From: Aureimonas populi | Lineage (GTDB): Bacteria > Pseudomonadota > Alphaproteobacteria > Rhizobiales > Rhizobiaceae | NCBI RefSeq assembly: GCF_017815515.1 | Contig: NZ_CP072611.1 | Span: forward strand, 2,480,001-2,544,000 | Reading direction: 5' to 3' | Length of the DNA: 64,000 bases | Part shown: positions 43,584 through 52,043 of the stretch, piece by piece | Layout of the letters: each line of letters opens with the position of its first letter | How positions within the stretch are numbered: the stretch's first letter is position 1 | Made by a program: the position numbers and the translations under genes | The notes under the pieces: model-generated | Database searches by the model: none | Told to the model about the DNA's origin: nothing | The model's input: the letters and a program-made list of their open reading frames with translations, nothing else

Positions 43584-45678
43584 TGCCGGGCCTTGGCCTT
43601 GGCCTGGCGTTCGGGAGGCCGGCAAGGGCAGGCGGGGCGGGGCCCGAGCCCGTAGGCCTCGCCATGGCACAGCTTGAGCCCGGCCGGGTCTACCAGCGCG
43701 AGACGGCCTCTGGCGGCGGCGCGGGCAAGAGCGCAGGCACGATCACCGTGCCCATCACGCTCGCCGCGCCGGCGGCCTCGATCCAGTATCGCCTGCGCGA
43801 TGCGCTCGCGTCCGGCCATCCCGTCGTCAAGGGATGGACCACGGCTGCCACGGGCGTTTCCGCCTCGGCGGTGTCCGTGGACTGCGTCGGCATCTCGCCG
43901 ATGCCCGCCGCTATTTCCTCGATCTGCGCGCCAATGGCGATGACGAGCAGATCGCGCTTGGCACCTCGCCCGTCATGATGGGCGGCATTACGCTGATGGC
44001 AGGGCAGAGCCAGACGGTGCGGCAGATCACGGTTCCCACGGCCTATGCCGGAACCCTGTCCAGCCTCGGCGTGGCGGTCTCGGACTTCTGCGGCGTCTAT
44101 GCCCGGACGAAGGACAGCGCGGCAGGCGCACAGGTGGATACGCCGGCATGGCAGGCCCCAAGCGAGGGCGGCCTCTACAAGTCCACCTTCGCCGCCGAGT
44201 TCCTGCGCCGGAAGGTGGAGAAAGAGGGCGTTGCGTGGGCCATCTCAGGCTACGCTGCGGGCTCCACGACCATCGCCTATTTTGCCCCCGGCGCGGAGGG
44301 CGACGTGCGGCTGCGCGCGGTCCTCGACCATATCAAGGCGTTCGAGGAATTCTATTGGCATCAGGGCGGCGACGACGCGGGCGACGGGACGACATATGCG
44401 GCCTACAAAACGGCCTTGACGCAAGTGTTCAGCGATGCTGCTTCGCAAAACCAGCGCGGCACGAACTTCAAGAAGGCCGTCACGACGATGGCAACGCGCA
44501 CCAGCGCGGGTAGGGGCACGACGGCGCAGGTTCAGGCCATCCGCACAGCCGGTCTAGACTGGTCGAGCGAGAACGGTGCCGTCTACGCCGAGCCGCACGA
44601 TATCGACCTTGTGGATTCGGTGCATCAGGGGCAGGCTGGCAATATCGTTCTCGCGCACCATGTGTTCCGCGTCTTCAACGGCAACGACAATGGGCCGACC
44701 CTCGGCGCGGGCACGCGGTCGGGCAACACGATCACGATCCCCGTGACGCTGCCGGCTGGCGCGACCGCGCTGGCGATCACAGGCAATCCGGGCAGCCGAT
44801 TCCATGTGTTCCCGGCGGGCACGACGGCCAACGCGGTGGCGGTGTCCGCTGTCGCCTATGACGAAGGCGAGCAGGCGATGAAGCTGACGCTCGCCGCCGC
44901 GCCGGCCAATGACGTCGCCCTCGACGTCTATTTCTGCCGGCATCCCGACCCGAGCCAGAGCGCCTATGGCAGCATGATCCGCGACGACCGGATGGAGGAC
45001 GGCCTGCCTGTCGGCCGCAATCTCGAACCCGCGACGGTCAACGGCGTCGCGGCCGTGGCGGCGCCCGGCGGGGAGGAGCCCGCAGAGCCTGCGCCCGAGC
45101 CCCTGCCGGTCGGAGCCCGTATCCTTCTCAACACCTATCACAGCCAGCGAAACGCCAGCGAACCGAGCTTCTTCGCGGGCTCGGCGGCGGCGGGCTGGAA
45201 CAGCCTGAATGCTCGCGCCAACAACAGCGCATCGGCCAGGCTGCCGTTGACGAGCAGCGATGGCGTCGCCACGCCGGTGAAGGCCCATGCCGAGTATTCC
45301 ACGGGGCGCGGGGGCAGCACCACGCTGACGGGGTCTGTCGTTCCGAACGATGTGCTCCAGACGAACATGTTCATCAGCCGGACGGCGGCGGCGAGCTATG
45401 CCGCGTCCACGTCCGCGCGCGTCCGGATCACCGATCTGCCCGCCGGCACGCAGTGGAAGGTCGATGTGCTGGCGTCCGCGCAGGGGACGGGCGTGCGCAA
45501 CCAGACTATCGCCATCGGGAGCGATACGCGGGTGGTCGATGTGATGAACAACACGGGCATCTCCGCGACCTTCGACGGCGTCACCCCCGATAGCGGTGAG
45601 ATCGCGGTCGCCTTCACCCAGGTCGATGCCGAGCAGTTCGCCTACCTGACCGCCGTGATCCTCACGCGCGTCGGCTGA
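43583..45678 (+). pseudogene. Phage SGNH/sialate O-acetylesterase-like tail protein, frameshifted
   Basis: From ATG 43,583 the frame is coherent to about 43,885 (PLRDALAS-type beta-sandwich with ITVPITLAAPAASIQYRL), then stops at 43,978. Sense resumes in another frame from about 43,897 (ARRYFLDLRANGDDEQ) and runs to 45,678. The esterase part has ITLMAGQSQTVRQ (block I, GQS), YWHQGGDDAGDG (block V-like WxQG) and DSVH (catalytic Asp-x-x-His). The C-terminal 180 residues look like a carbohydrate-binding module. It would deacetylate host surface sugars. A single-base indel between 43,885 and 43,900 would explain the break. Confidence 0.75.
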
Positions 45679-45720
45679 TCATCGCCCGCTGATCCTGCCC
45701 GTCCCAACCGACCACCCACC

Positions 45721-45743
45721 GCCCGCTGACAGCGGGCTTTTTT
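45721..45743 (+). terminator. Hairpin plus U tract before endolysin
   Basis: GCCCGCT-GAC-AGCGGGC followed by TTTTTT, then AAAGGAGA and the endolysin ATG. A strong intrinsic-terminator shape placed directly upstream of a ribosome site. Confidence 0.8.
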
Positions 45744-45768
45744 GTGTCTGCATCAAAGGAGAGACCCG

Positions 45769-46461
45769 ATGGCGACCGGGAACCCGATCACCTATCGCAC
45801 CGCCCTGGAGATCGCCTCGCACGAGGCCATTGTCCGGCAGGCCTACAAGGACAGCGTCGGCGTCTGGACGTGGTCCGTTGGCCTGACCAATGCCACCGGC
45901 CACAATGTCGAGCGCTATATCGGCAAGCCCCAGACGATGGAGCATTGCCTGCGCATCTACGTATGGGCGCTGGAGGAGAAGTACGCCCCGGCCGTGCGCA
46001 AGGCGTTTGCCGGCCACACGCTGACCGAGGCGCAGTTCGCGGCCGCGCTGTCCTTCCACTGGAACACGGGGGCCATCTCGCGTGCCTCCTGGGTTCGCCT
46101 CTGGAAAGAGGGCAAGATCGCCGAGGCGAAGAAAGCCTTCATGGATTGGAGCCGCCCGGCAGAGATCGTGCCGCGCCGGCAGAAGGAGCGTGACCTGTTC
46201 TTCGACGGCAAGTGGTCGAACAACGGCACCATCACCGAATACACCCGCGTGGCGGCCAGTGGAACGCCCGTCTGGAGCAGCGCGATGCGGGTGAACATCG
46301 AGGCGGACCTGCGCGTGGCGCTGGGGCAGGGCGGCGCCGAGCCGGCCCCTACGCCCGCAGAGCCCACGCCCGAACCGCCGGCCCCAGCCCGCACCCCCGC
46401 CGCCATCCTCGCCGAAATCCGCGTCCTCCAGGACGAACTCGAAACCCTCATCGGAGCCTGA
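45769..46461 (+). CDS. Phage endolysin, GH24 lysozyme-like
   Basis: 230 residues from ATG 45,769, AAAGGAGA upstream. The T4-lysozyme-type catalytic region reads SHEAIVRQAYKDSVGVWTWSVGLT, with the Glu-8-residues-Asp-5-residues-Thr pattern. LTEAQFAAALSFHWNTGAI is the second conserved block. A Pro/Ala/Glu linker and a short helical C-terminus (AAILAEIRVLQDELETLIG) follow. It hydrolyses peptidoglycan at lysis and has no signal peptide, so it needs the holin encoded next. Confidence 0.88.
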   Translation: MATGNPITYRTALEIASHEAIVRQAYKDSVGVWTWSVGLTNATGHNVERYIGKPQTMEHCLRIYVWALEEKYAPAVRKAFAGHTLTEAQFAAALSFHWNTGAISRASWVRLWKEGKIAEAKKAFMDWSRPAEIVPRRQKERDLFFDGKWSNNGTITEYTRVAASGTPVWSSAMRVNIEADLRVALGQGGAEPAPTPAEPTPEPPAPARTPAAILAEIRVLQDELETLIGA

Positions 46462-46464
46462 ACC

Positions 46465-46812
46465 ATGCAGACCGCCCTCGAAATCCTCGCGCCCATCCTC
46501 GCCACCCTGGCCTCAGCCCTCGTGCCCATCCTCGTCGCGGCCCTCGTCCAGTGGTTCCGCAAGCTCGGCATCGAGATCGAAGCGAACCACCGCGATGCGC
46601 TTCAGTCGGCCCTGACCAATGCCGCCATGCTCGCGCTCGCCCGAGGCGCCGGCCAGAACGCCCCGCAGGTCGCCATCGACTACGTGAAGCGCTCCGTGCC
46701 GGACGCGGTGAAGACCTTCGGCCTCGACAACCGCCGCATTGCCGAACTGCTCCTGCCCAAGATCACCGAGGCGAAGGTGCAGGCCGGCAAGCCGGTGGAA
46801 CCTTCCGCATAA
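46465..46812 (+). CDS. Phage holin-like protein (LLH type)
   Basis: 115 residues. One N-terminal hydrophobic helix (ILAPILATLASALVPILVAALVQW) then an amphipathic region (IEIEANHRDALQSALTNAAMLALARGAG), the layout of LLH-family holins. It would open the inner membrane for the endolysin encoded three bases upstream. Confidence 0.75.
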   Translation: MQTALEILAPILATLASALVPILVAALVQWFRKLGIEIEANHRDALQSALTNAAMLALARGAGQNAPQVAIDYVKRSVPDAVKTFGLDNRRIAELLLPKITEAKVQAGKPVEPSA

Positions 46813-46815
46813 GCC

Positions 46816-47097
46816 ATGCCCGACCCTCTGACGCTTGAAGCCTCCCGGCAGTTCCTCGACTGGGGACCGCCGGGGGCGCTGATCATTCTTCTCATGGCGG
46901 TGATCGTGTTCCAGCACCGGGTGCACCGCTCCGATGTGAAGGGCGAGCAGGACGCGCACCAGAAGACGCGGGAGGCGCATCTGGCCGACATTCGCGCCTT
47001 CGCCACCATCGGGGAAAGCATCCGGGAACAGCAGCGCGCTTCCGAGGCGGCGATCAACCGTGTCCTCGATCTCGTCTCCGAGAGGGACCGCAGATGA
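46816..47097 (+). CDS. Small membrane protein of lysis cluster
   Basis: 93 residues. One TM helix near the N-terminus (GALIILLMAVIVFQHRV) then a charged helical tail (DAHQKTREAHLADIRAFATIGES). Resembles second-holin or i-spanin-like proteins in layout only. Starts three bases after the holin and overlaps the next gene by four bases. Confidence 0.6.
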   Translation: MPDPLTLEASRQFLDWGPPGALIILLMAVIVFQHRVHRSDVKGEQDAHQKTREAHLADIRAFATIGESIREQQRASEAAINRVLDLVSERDRR

Positions 47098-47291
47098 ACT
47101 GGCGAAGCCTATTCCGATGCAAGCCCGATCCGATCCGGGAGGCGCAGCAGCGCCACGAAGAGCGGACCATCGAACGAGAGCGCGGCAACCTGCGCAATCA
47201 GATCCAGTCGATCCATTCGCATTCCCGCAGGCTGACGGTCATGGCGGGCACCCTCGCGCTCAAGGGGAGCTACGATGACGAGAGCCGATAA
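47094..47291 (+). CDS. Small basic hypothetical protein of lysis cluster
   Basis: 65 residues, starts in an ATGA overlap with the preceding stop. Charged and helical (EAQQRHEERTIERERGNLRNQI), no signal peptide or membrane helix. Could be a spanin-type or accessory lysis protein, but no lipobox is present. Confidence 0.5.
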   Translation: MNWRSLFRCKPDPIREAQQRHEERTIERERGNLRNQIQSIHSHSRRLTVMAGTLALKGSYDDESR

Positions 47292-47769
47292 CAATCATCT
47301 CGTGCTATGGGCGATCGCTCTGCTCGTCGTCTACGTGGCGGGAGCCATCATCATGCCATGGGGGTGGTTCTCCGCCTTCTTCTCGGCGGCCCAGATGGTG
47401 GCGGGGGTGATCGTCTTCCTGGGCTGGGCGCCCGATGCGTGGCGCGTGTTCCGCGAGCGCCGGATCGAGGCGAGCCATCTCGCGCTTCTCGGCGTCACCA
47501 TGCTCGCCGCCGGCATGAGCTATTCGGGCGCGTTCAGCCTGGCGTGGGCGCTGGCGAACCGGCCGGAAAGCTGGGTGGGGACACCGTTCAGCTCATTCGG
47601 CCGGGCACTGGTGACGGGCGGGTTCCTCATGTTCATCATCAGCCCCGAGGCCACGCGCGAGGGCATCCGCCGGCCCCGATGGTATGTCGTCGCCATCAGC
47701 CTCGTGGCGGTGGGGATCGTCGCCTTCCTCCTCGGGCTCCAGTGGGACCCGGCGGCGATGAGGCCGTAG
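47275..47769 (+). CDS. Hypothetical four-TM membrane protein
   Basis: 164 residues; overlaps the preceding gene by 17 bases. About four hydrophobic helices (LVLWAIALLVVYVAGAIIM, FSAAQMVAGVIVFLGWAP, HLALLGVTMLAAGMSYSG, VVAISLVAVGIVAFLLGL). It is the last plus-strand gene of the lysis cluster; membrane proteins of this kind occur in rhizobial phages at this place without known function. Confidence 0.65.
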   Translation: MTRADNNHLVLWAIALLVVYVAGAIIMPWGWFSAFFSAAQMVAGVIVFLGWAPDAWRVFRERRIEASHLALLGVTMLAAGMSYSGAFSLAWALANRPESWVGTPFSSFGRALVTGGFLMFIISPEATREGIRRPRWYVVAISLVAVGIVAFLLGLQWDPAAMRP

Positions 47770-47770
47770 G

Positions 47771-47968
47771 TCACCCGCCCTCCTTCAGCGACCCGTGGTT
47801 TGTGGGGCGGCGACGGTACTGCACATCACGCCGCTTGTACGTCTCCATTCCATCATAGACCGGGCATGTTAGGATGCGAAACTCCCCGCGCCCCCATATC
47901 ACCTCACCATGAATGCCAATCCCGGCAGAATGAAGAAGGCTGGTGTCCAATCTTTCGAGAGCCGCCAC
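47771..47968 (-). CDS. Possible small hypothetical protein
   Basis: 65 residues if started at GTG 47,968: AALERLDTSLLHSAGIGIHG ... RILTCPVYDGMETYKRRD. The sequence looks protein-like, but the frame is open further upstream without a clear start or ribosome site. Possibly the distal member of the minus-strand cargo operon. Low certainty. Confidence 0.35.
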   Translation of the reverse strand: MAALERLDTSLLHSAGIGIHGEVIWGRGEFRILTCPVYDGMETYKRRDVQYRRRPTNHGSLKEGG

Positions 47969-48025
47969 ATGCTCATCCCGCGCTCTCCTGCAAGGCGACG
48001 CGGCCTGACGCGTCGCGCTCGTTCG

Positions 48026-48178
48026 TTAGGTGGCCGCGCAGGACATGCGCAGTGCGCTATCCAGTCGAAGCCGGGAGAGGATAATTTCCAGCGCTCTCGC
48101 GGTTTCACGATGGCGCTCGGCTTCCGTCAGCCTCACCGTCTTCCTCTCCTCACTCACGGGCTGATTCATCCTGGTCAT
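48026..48178 (-). CDS. Small charged helical protein (50 aa)
   Basis: 50 residues from ATG 48,178, overlapping the stop of the ADP-ribosyltransferase-like gene (ATGA). Highly charged helix (SEERKTVRLTEAERHRETAR then ALEIILSRLRLDSALR). The tight coupling argues that it is real. A short helical partner directly behind an ART domain could be an antitoxin, but small unrelated phage genes also sit like this. Confidence 0.5.
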   Translation of the reverse strand: MTRMNQPVSEERKTVRLTEAERHRETARALEIILSRLRLDSALRMSCAAT

Positions 48179-49008
48179 GTGGCAAGCGCCTTTCGCGCCA
48201 GCCTAAGGTGCTTTCCTTTCGGCCGGACTTCGCAGATCACGCGCGCTGCATCACACTGATAGCTCAGACCGAGCTGGCGACAGTCTGGATCGTGCTCAAC
48301 CTCTCCAACCGGCTCCACCCGATAAACCGTCCCCTTGTCGATCACCGAAGCGTAGAGAACGGCCGCCCCGTATTCCGTGGTGACGTAGACCTTCGAGCGG
48401 AGGCATGCGGCAGGGTCAAGCTCGGCTGCGATGCTGCGCTTCCCTGTCTTGATCGGCGGCAGGATTTCGCGAAGGCCACGAGGGCCGCCATGCCAATAGG
48501 TCACTGGCGCTTCGGCTCGCCCGCTCATCCCTTCGCCCCAGCATGGGCGGGGGCGCCTCTTCGGCCACGGATAGACGGGCGACGGAAGCTCAGGGTGCTC
48601 AATATCCTTGCCCGAGAGGAACACGACATCAGCTTCGCCGCGCGTGGAGCCGACGCCTGAATGTGGCTCCTTCGCTCGTTTGATCGCTGTTTCTGCCGTC
48701 CAGTCCGACTGGTTGATGATCCACTGCTCATAGAATCCGTCGCCATACCAGGCGGCGAGCGGCTTGCCGAAACGGTCGAGGCAATATTCCAGAACGACCG
48801 CGAACGACGCATCGGTGATGATGTAGGTGTGGCGATGGTAGCCGCGCCCCTCGGTCGAATCGAAAGAGCTGATGACCTTGTAGACCTTCAGCCCTTCGAT
48901 GCGCTTCGCGTTGGCCGCGGTCTGGCGCTCGTGGGCCTGACAGGCCTCAACGGTGTCGAACACCTTCCCGTCGTCCGAGACGTAGACTTCTCGCTTCTCG
49001 CTACGCAT
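48175..49008 (-). CDS. Phage protein fused to Arr-like ADP-ribosyltransferase domain
   Basis: 277 residues from ATG 49,008 with GGGAGGTGG upstream. The N-terminal 155 residues (VYVSDDGKVFDTVEACQAHE ... AWYGDGFYEQWIINQSDW) are an unassigned phage-type domain. The C-terminal 115 residues resemble rifampin ADP-ribosyltransferase: VTYWHGGPRGL (His), SKVYVTTEYGAAVLYA (Tyr) and VYRVEPVGEVEHDPD (Asp), then SYQCDAARVICEV. All three Arr-type catalytic positions appear present. A TGA in the -1 frame overlaps an internal ATG at 48,528 (ATGA), so this may be two formerly coupled genes joined by an indel. Target unknown. Confidence 0.6.
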   Translation of the reverse strand: MRSEKREVYVSDDGKVFDTVEACQAHERQTAANAKRIEGLKVYKVISSFDSTEGRGYHRHTYIITDASFAVVLEYCLDRFGKPLAAWYGDGFYEQWIINQSDWTAETAIKRAKEPHSGVGSTRGEADVVFLSGKDIEHPELPSPVYPWPKRRPRPCWGEGMSGRAEAPVTYWHGGPRGLREILPPIKTGKRSIAAELDPAACLRSKVYVTTEYGAAVLYASVIDKGTVYRVEPVGEVEHDPDCRQLGLSYQCDAARVICEVRPKGKHLRLARKALAT

Positions 49009-49393
49009 TCCCCACCTCCCGGCTGGAGGCAGGAAGGGGCGGGCGGGGATCGGCGCGGGCGATGGGCCTGCCGGTAGCCTTGGAATAGTCGAGGCGGTAC
49101 CAGCGCGGATCAAACGTGAGGTCGATAGCCTCGGCGATCTCTCGAACGGTGTCTTCGTCCTCGTGGATCCGCTGATCCATCCAGCCGAACCAGATAAGAT
49201 CGTCGCCGTAGGTTTGCGCAATGTTGAAGTCGTCCGAGCCGCGCAGCTTCCAGCCGTGCTTGATGGCGTCGTTCCGATTGTTGAACCGCTCGCCATCCCA
49301 GCCGTAGTGGATGCCAAAGCCGCTCTCGTTCATCCATACCGACTGGCAGAGGACGATGAACTCGGGGTCGATGTTGGGAAGCCGGCCGCTCAT
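49001..49393 (-). CDS. Hypothetical phage cargo protein
   Basis: 130 residues from ATG 49,393 with GGGGAGG upstream. Aromatic-rich N-terminal domain (SVWMNESGFGIHYGWDGERF ... FNIAQTYGDDLIWFGWMD) then an acidic helix. No known family. First gene of the minus-strand operon at the right end of the prophage, overlapping the next gene by eight bases; a perfect palindrome lies 51 bases upstream. Confidence 0.65.
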   Translation of the reverse strand: MSGRLPNIDPEFIVLCQSVWMNESGFGIHYGWDGERFNNRNDAIKHGWKLRGSDDFNIAQTYGDDLIWFGWMDQRIHEDEDTVREIAEAIDLTFDPRWYRLDYSKATGRPIARADPRPPLPASSREVGNA

Positions 49394-49443
49394 CGTCCTG
49401 CCTCCCCGAAGGTCGCAGGGTGGGGCGCTTTACGAGTTGCCCA

Positions 49444-49460
49444 TAGGTTCGCCGAACCTA
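49444..49460. promoter_or_regulatory. Perfect palindrome ahead of the cargo operon
   Basis: TAGGTTCG-C-CGAACCTA, 8-bp arms. Related half sites follow: TTCGCGAA at 49,464 and AGGTTCGCC at 49,492. Spacing upstream of the ATG at 49,393 fits an operator, and closeness to attR also allows an integrase or excisionase site. Confidence 0.5.
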
Positions 49461-49554
49461 GTTTCGCGAACGTAGAGGGAACGAGTGTCCCGAGGTTCGC
49501 CTGTATAAGTGGCTCTCTTCCGAGAGTTGCGGGCATGTCCCATATGGGCGCAAT

Positions 49555-49612
49555 GTTCACACCGAGGGGGTCACAGGTTCGATCCCTGTCGCGCCCACCA
49601 TTCAAGCCGCTG
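49555..49612 (+). repeat. attR: 58-bp direct repeat (right copy, 3' tRNA-Val fragment)
   Basis: Exact copy of 26,717-26,774. Bases before it do not continue the tRNA, so only the 3' part of tRNA-Val is present. The 235 bases from here to the cellulose operon hold no gene I can support. Confidence 0.95.
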
Positions 49613-49847
49613 GGCTGAAACATCATCTCACTCCGAAATACGAAGCTTCGGCGATAGCTTTCAGGCTCATCGCAGCACATTCTCGCCTGCCGCCTCGATC
49701 TGGCTGAGGTGAAGGCGGGATAGCCCGGCAAGACCGGCGGGCCCATATGCTTACGTACGGCGCGGTGGGTTTTTTGGCAGGGATGCCCGGGCAAAGGGCT
49801 TCGAACCCGGTTTGGCGAGGACGACAGGGCGTTCGGCGGCGCTATGC

Positions 49848-52043
49848 TCAGCCGCCGGAGGAGACCTCGCCACGGGCTTCGCGCACCGCGTTTACGCCGC
49901 GCGCGCCCTCGCGGCTTCCTGCGCGGGCGGCGGCGGCGAAGACGCGCTCGGCATCGCGATAGCGGCGCAATTCGAGATAGGCGTAGCCGCGCAGGACCAT
50001 GAGGTCGAGCCGCTCGGGGGCGATGCGCGCGCGCTCGTCCAGCGCCATCAGCGTTTCCACGGGACGGCGCGATTCGAAGGCGCTGGTCGCCTGGTCCGTC
50101 AGGAGTGCGATCTCCAACTCGAGCTGGCGCTCGCGCGGCTGCGGTGCCTTGGTGGCGGCGACGGCGGCCTTGTCCGAGAGACCGGCCCTTAGATAGGCCA
50201 GGCTTTGACCATAGGCCGCGTCGCGCCGTGTCGCGTCGGAGCGGGAGAGCAGGGCAACCTCGAAGGCCGGTGCCGCCTCCAACGGCCGGTCGATCTCCAT
50301 GAGGCACCAGCCCCGCGAGAGGGCTGCATCCGGCGAGAGCGTGCGAGGATCGACCGTGGAGCGGCAGCCGGCGGTCCGTGATGCGCCGCCTCCCTGCCGG
50401 GCCGCGCGCAGGGGCTCGCTTGTCGTAGCGGCGGCGGATGCCGTCGGCTGCGCGCTCGCCTGCATCTGCGCAGCCGAAGACGAGGCGGCCTGCGGCTGCG
50501 CGGGCGCCACAAAGGTCGTGGCCGGGGCGGCGGCCGGCCGGGTAGAGGCTGGCGCGGGTGCGTTGGCCGCGATGGCCGAAGGCGCGCCGGCGGGCCCTTG
50601 GCCGACAGCGGCGATGCGGGGCGAGCTGGGGCTCCATGCGGCCTTGAGCTGCGCCAGCCCGCTCGCGTCCCCTAGCCTTTCGCGCGCCAGCGCCAGCCCG
50701 AAGGCCGCCGGTTCCTCGTCCGGCTTCCACGCCAGCGCCGTTTCGAACCACTGCCCGGCCGTCGCGAACTGGTTCAGCGCGTAGGAGTACCAGCCGAGTT
50801 GCTGAGCTGTGTTCGCCTCGCGCAGCGCTGCGGTGACGGCGACGATGCGCGTGAGCTGCTCGGCGGAAAGGGGCGGCGTTGGCTCCTGCGCCAGAAGGCT
50901 GGCGGCTGCCGCGGCGTAGACGGCCCGGCTCTCGTCGGAGTCCTCGGCATAGGGGCGCACGGCCGCCTCCGCGTCCTGCGCCCGGTCGAGATCGAGCAGC
51001 GCCAGGGCGAGCCCCCGCGCCGCGTCCGCCGAGGGGGAAGCCGCGTTCGAGCGGCGGAAGAAGTCCTCGGCCCGCGCTCCATCGCCATGCGTCAGCTCGT
51101 ACCAGCCGAGAAGAAGGAGATCGGACGCCGAGCCCGTTTCGGCCGCGCTCGCGTTGAGAAGCGAGAGGTCCTCGGGCGAAGCCACGGTATCGGCATCCTC
51201 GCCGGCCGCCGCCACGCCCTGGCGGGCAATGTCGAGGCGCAGCGAGGCGAATTCCCCGATGCCCTGGGCGTCCGTTCGCTCCAGCTCCAGAAGCTGGTCG
51301 AGGGCCGGGCGGTCGAGCTGCTGGCTCGCCATTTGCACGCTCGCCAGCCTTTCGCCGGAATCGTCGCAATTGGTCAGGATGTAGCGGTAGGCGTCCAGCG
51401 CGCGCGCGGACCGATCGGTCTCGACGAAGGCGCGCGCCACCCGCCATAGAACGTCCACCTCCGAGCAGGTCAGAAGGCTCGGCGTTTCCGCCGCCACGCG
51501 CACCACGGTCTCGTATTGCTGGAGGTTGGATGCGTTGACGAGGCGCTGACGTGCCTCCGCGACGGCAAGGCGGTCCAGAAGGTCGGCCGGCGGCTGCCAG
51601 CCGGGCTGGCTTTCCTGCCGCGCCGCGATGGCCTCCCGCACCTCGCCGTAGCGCCCCTGCGAGTAGAGCTCCCACATCCGGTCCAGCTCTGGGTCGCCGG
51701 CATCGGGAACGTCCAGCGGGTTTTCCGGTGGCGTCCAGTCCGGGTAGAGCGCGCGCAAACGGGCGATTTCCGCTTCCAGCCGGCGCGTGTCGCCGGCGCG
51801 GGCGAAATAGCGCAGCGCCGTCTCGTCCACCTGCGGCGGGGCGGCGGCGCCGGCAGCGGGGGAGGGCGTCTGCGCATGGGCGGAGCCGGGCGCCTGCGCG
51901 ACAAGCTGCTGTGCCGCCTCGTCCCCTTGCATCGTGGGCAGTGCCGTCTCCTGCCTCAGCATGCCCCTGGGCATGAAAAGGCCTTCGGCGGTCACGAGCG
52001 CCGCGGCAACGGCAAGGAGAAGCGGCCGGTTCAAGAAAGGCAC
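49848..52043 (-). CDS. Periplasmic TPR protein of the cellulose operon
   Basis: 731 residues from GTG 52,043 (overlap of 13 bases with bcsZ). N-terminal hydrophobic signal/anchor segment (LLLAVAAALVTAEGLF), then helical TPR-like repeats (DRMWELYSQGRYGEVREAIA, WYELTHGDGARAEDFFRRSN, GWYSYALNQFATAGQWFETAL), a low-complexity Ala/Pro linker (about 500-560) and further TPRs to the end. It probably takes the scaffold role of the TPR half of BcsC during cellulose export, but no C-terminal 16-strand barrel is evident. Last gene of the operon. Confidence 0.8.
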   Translation of the reverse strand: MPFLNRPLLLAVAAALVTAEGLFMPRGMLRQETALPTMQGDEAAQQLVAQAPGSAHAQTPSPAAGAAAPPQVDETALRYFARAGDTRRLEAEIARLRALYPDWTPPENPLDVPDAGDPELDRMWELYSQGRYGEVREAIAARQESQPGWQPPADLLDRLAVAEARQRLVNASNLQQYETVVRVAAETPSLLTCSEVDVLWRVARAFVETDRSARALDAYRYILTNCDDSGERLASVQMASQQLDRPALDQLLELERTDAQGIGEFASLRLDIARQGVAAAGEDADTVASPEDLSLLNASAAETGSASDLLLLGWYELTHGDGARAEDFFRRSNAASPSADAARGLALALLDLDRAQDAEAAVRPYAEDSDESRAVYAAAAASLLAQEPTPPLSAEQLTRIVAVTAALREANTAQQLGWYSYALNQFATAGQWFETALAWKPDEEPAAFGLALARERLGDASGLAQLKAAWSPSSPRIAAVGQGPAGAPSAIAANAPAPASTRPAAAPATTFVAPAQPQAASSSAAQMQASAQPTASAAATTSEPLRAARQGGGASRTAGCRSTVDPRTLSPDAALSRGWCLMEIDRPLEAAPAFEVALLSRSDATRRDAAYGQSLAYLRAGLSDKAAVAATKAPQPRERQLELEIALLTDQATSAFESRRPVETLMALDERARIAPERLDLMVLRGYAYLELRRYRDAERVFAAAARAGSREGARGVNAVREARGEVSSGG

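Larger units (their letters stand above)
26717..49612. mobile_element. Decayed siphovirus/GTA-like prophage integrated in tRNA-Val
   Basis: 22,896 bp bounded by a 58-bp exact direct repeat, with a tyrosine integrase just inside the left end. Content in order: integrase and HTH; truncated head-tail gene; tail adaptor, terminator, tube, chaperone; higBA cassette; tape measure; truncated tail gene; frameshifted spike; 5-kb cassette of regulators and unknowns; spike base; frameshifted esterase; lysis genes; minus-strand cargo operon. No terminase, portal, protease, capsid or tail-tip hub genes can be found, so the element should be unable to form particles. Several internal joints show truncated genes. 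Confidence 0.92.

Noticed and set aside
48525..48812. 95-residue minus-strand frame inside the ADP-ribosyltransferase gene
   Set aside because: Not protein-like by itself; kept only as evidence of a possible ATGA relic at its stop.
49555..49591. A second tRNA-Val gene
   Set aside because: Only the part from the anticodon loop to the 3' end is present; there is no 5' acceptor strand or D arm.
26717..49612. A tailocin (headless tail bacteriocin) encoded by the element
   Set aside because: Head genes are absent, which fits, but the tape measure lacks its N-terminus, the tail-tip hub genes are missing, two fibre-type genes are frameshifted and an integrase is present. Decay explains this better.
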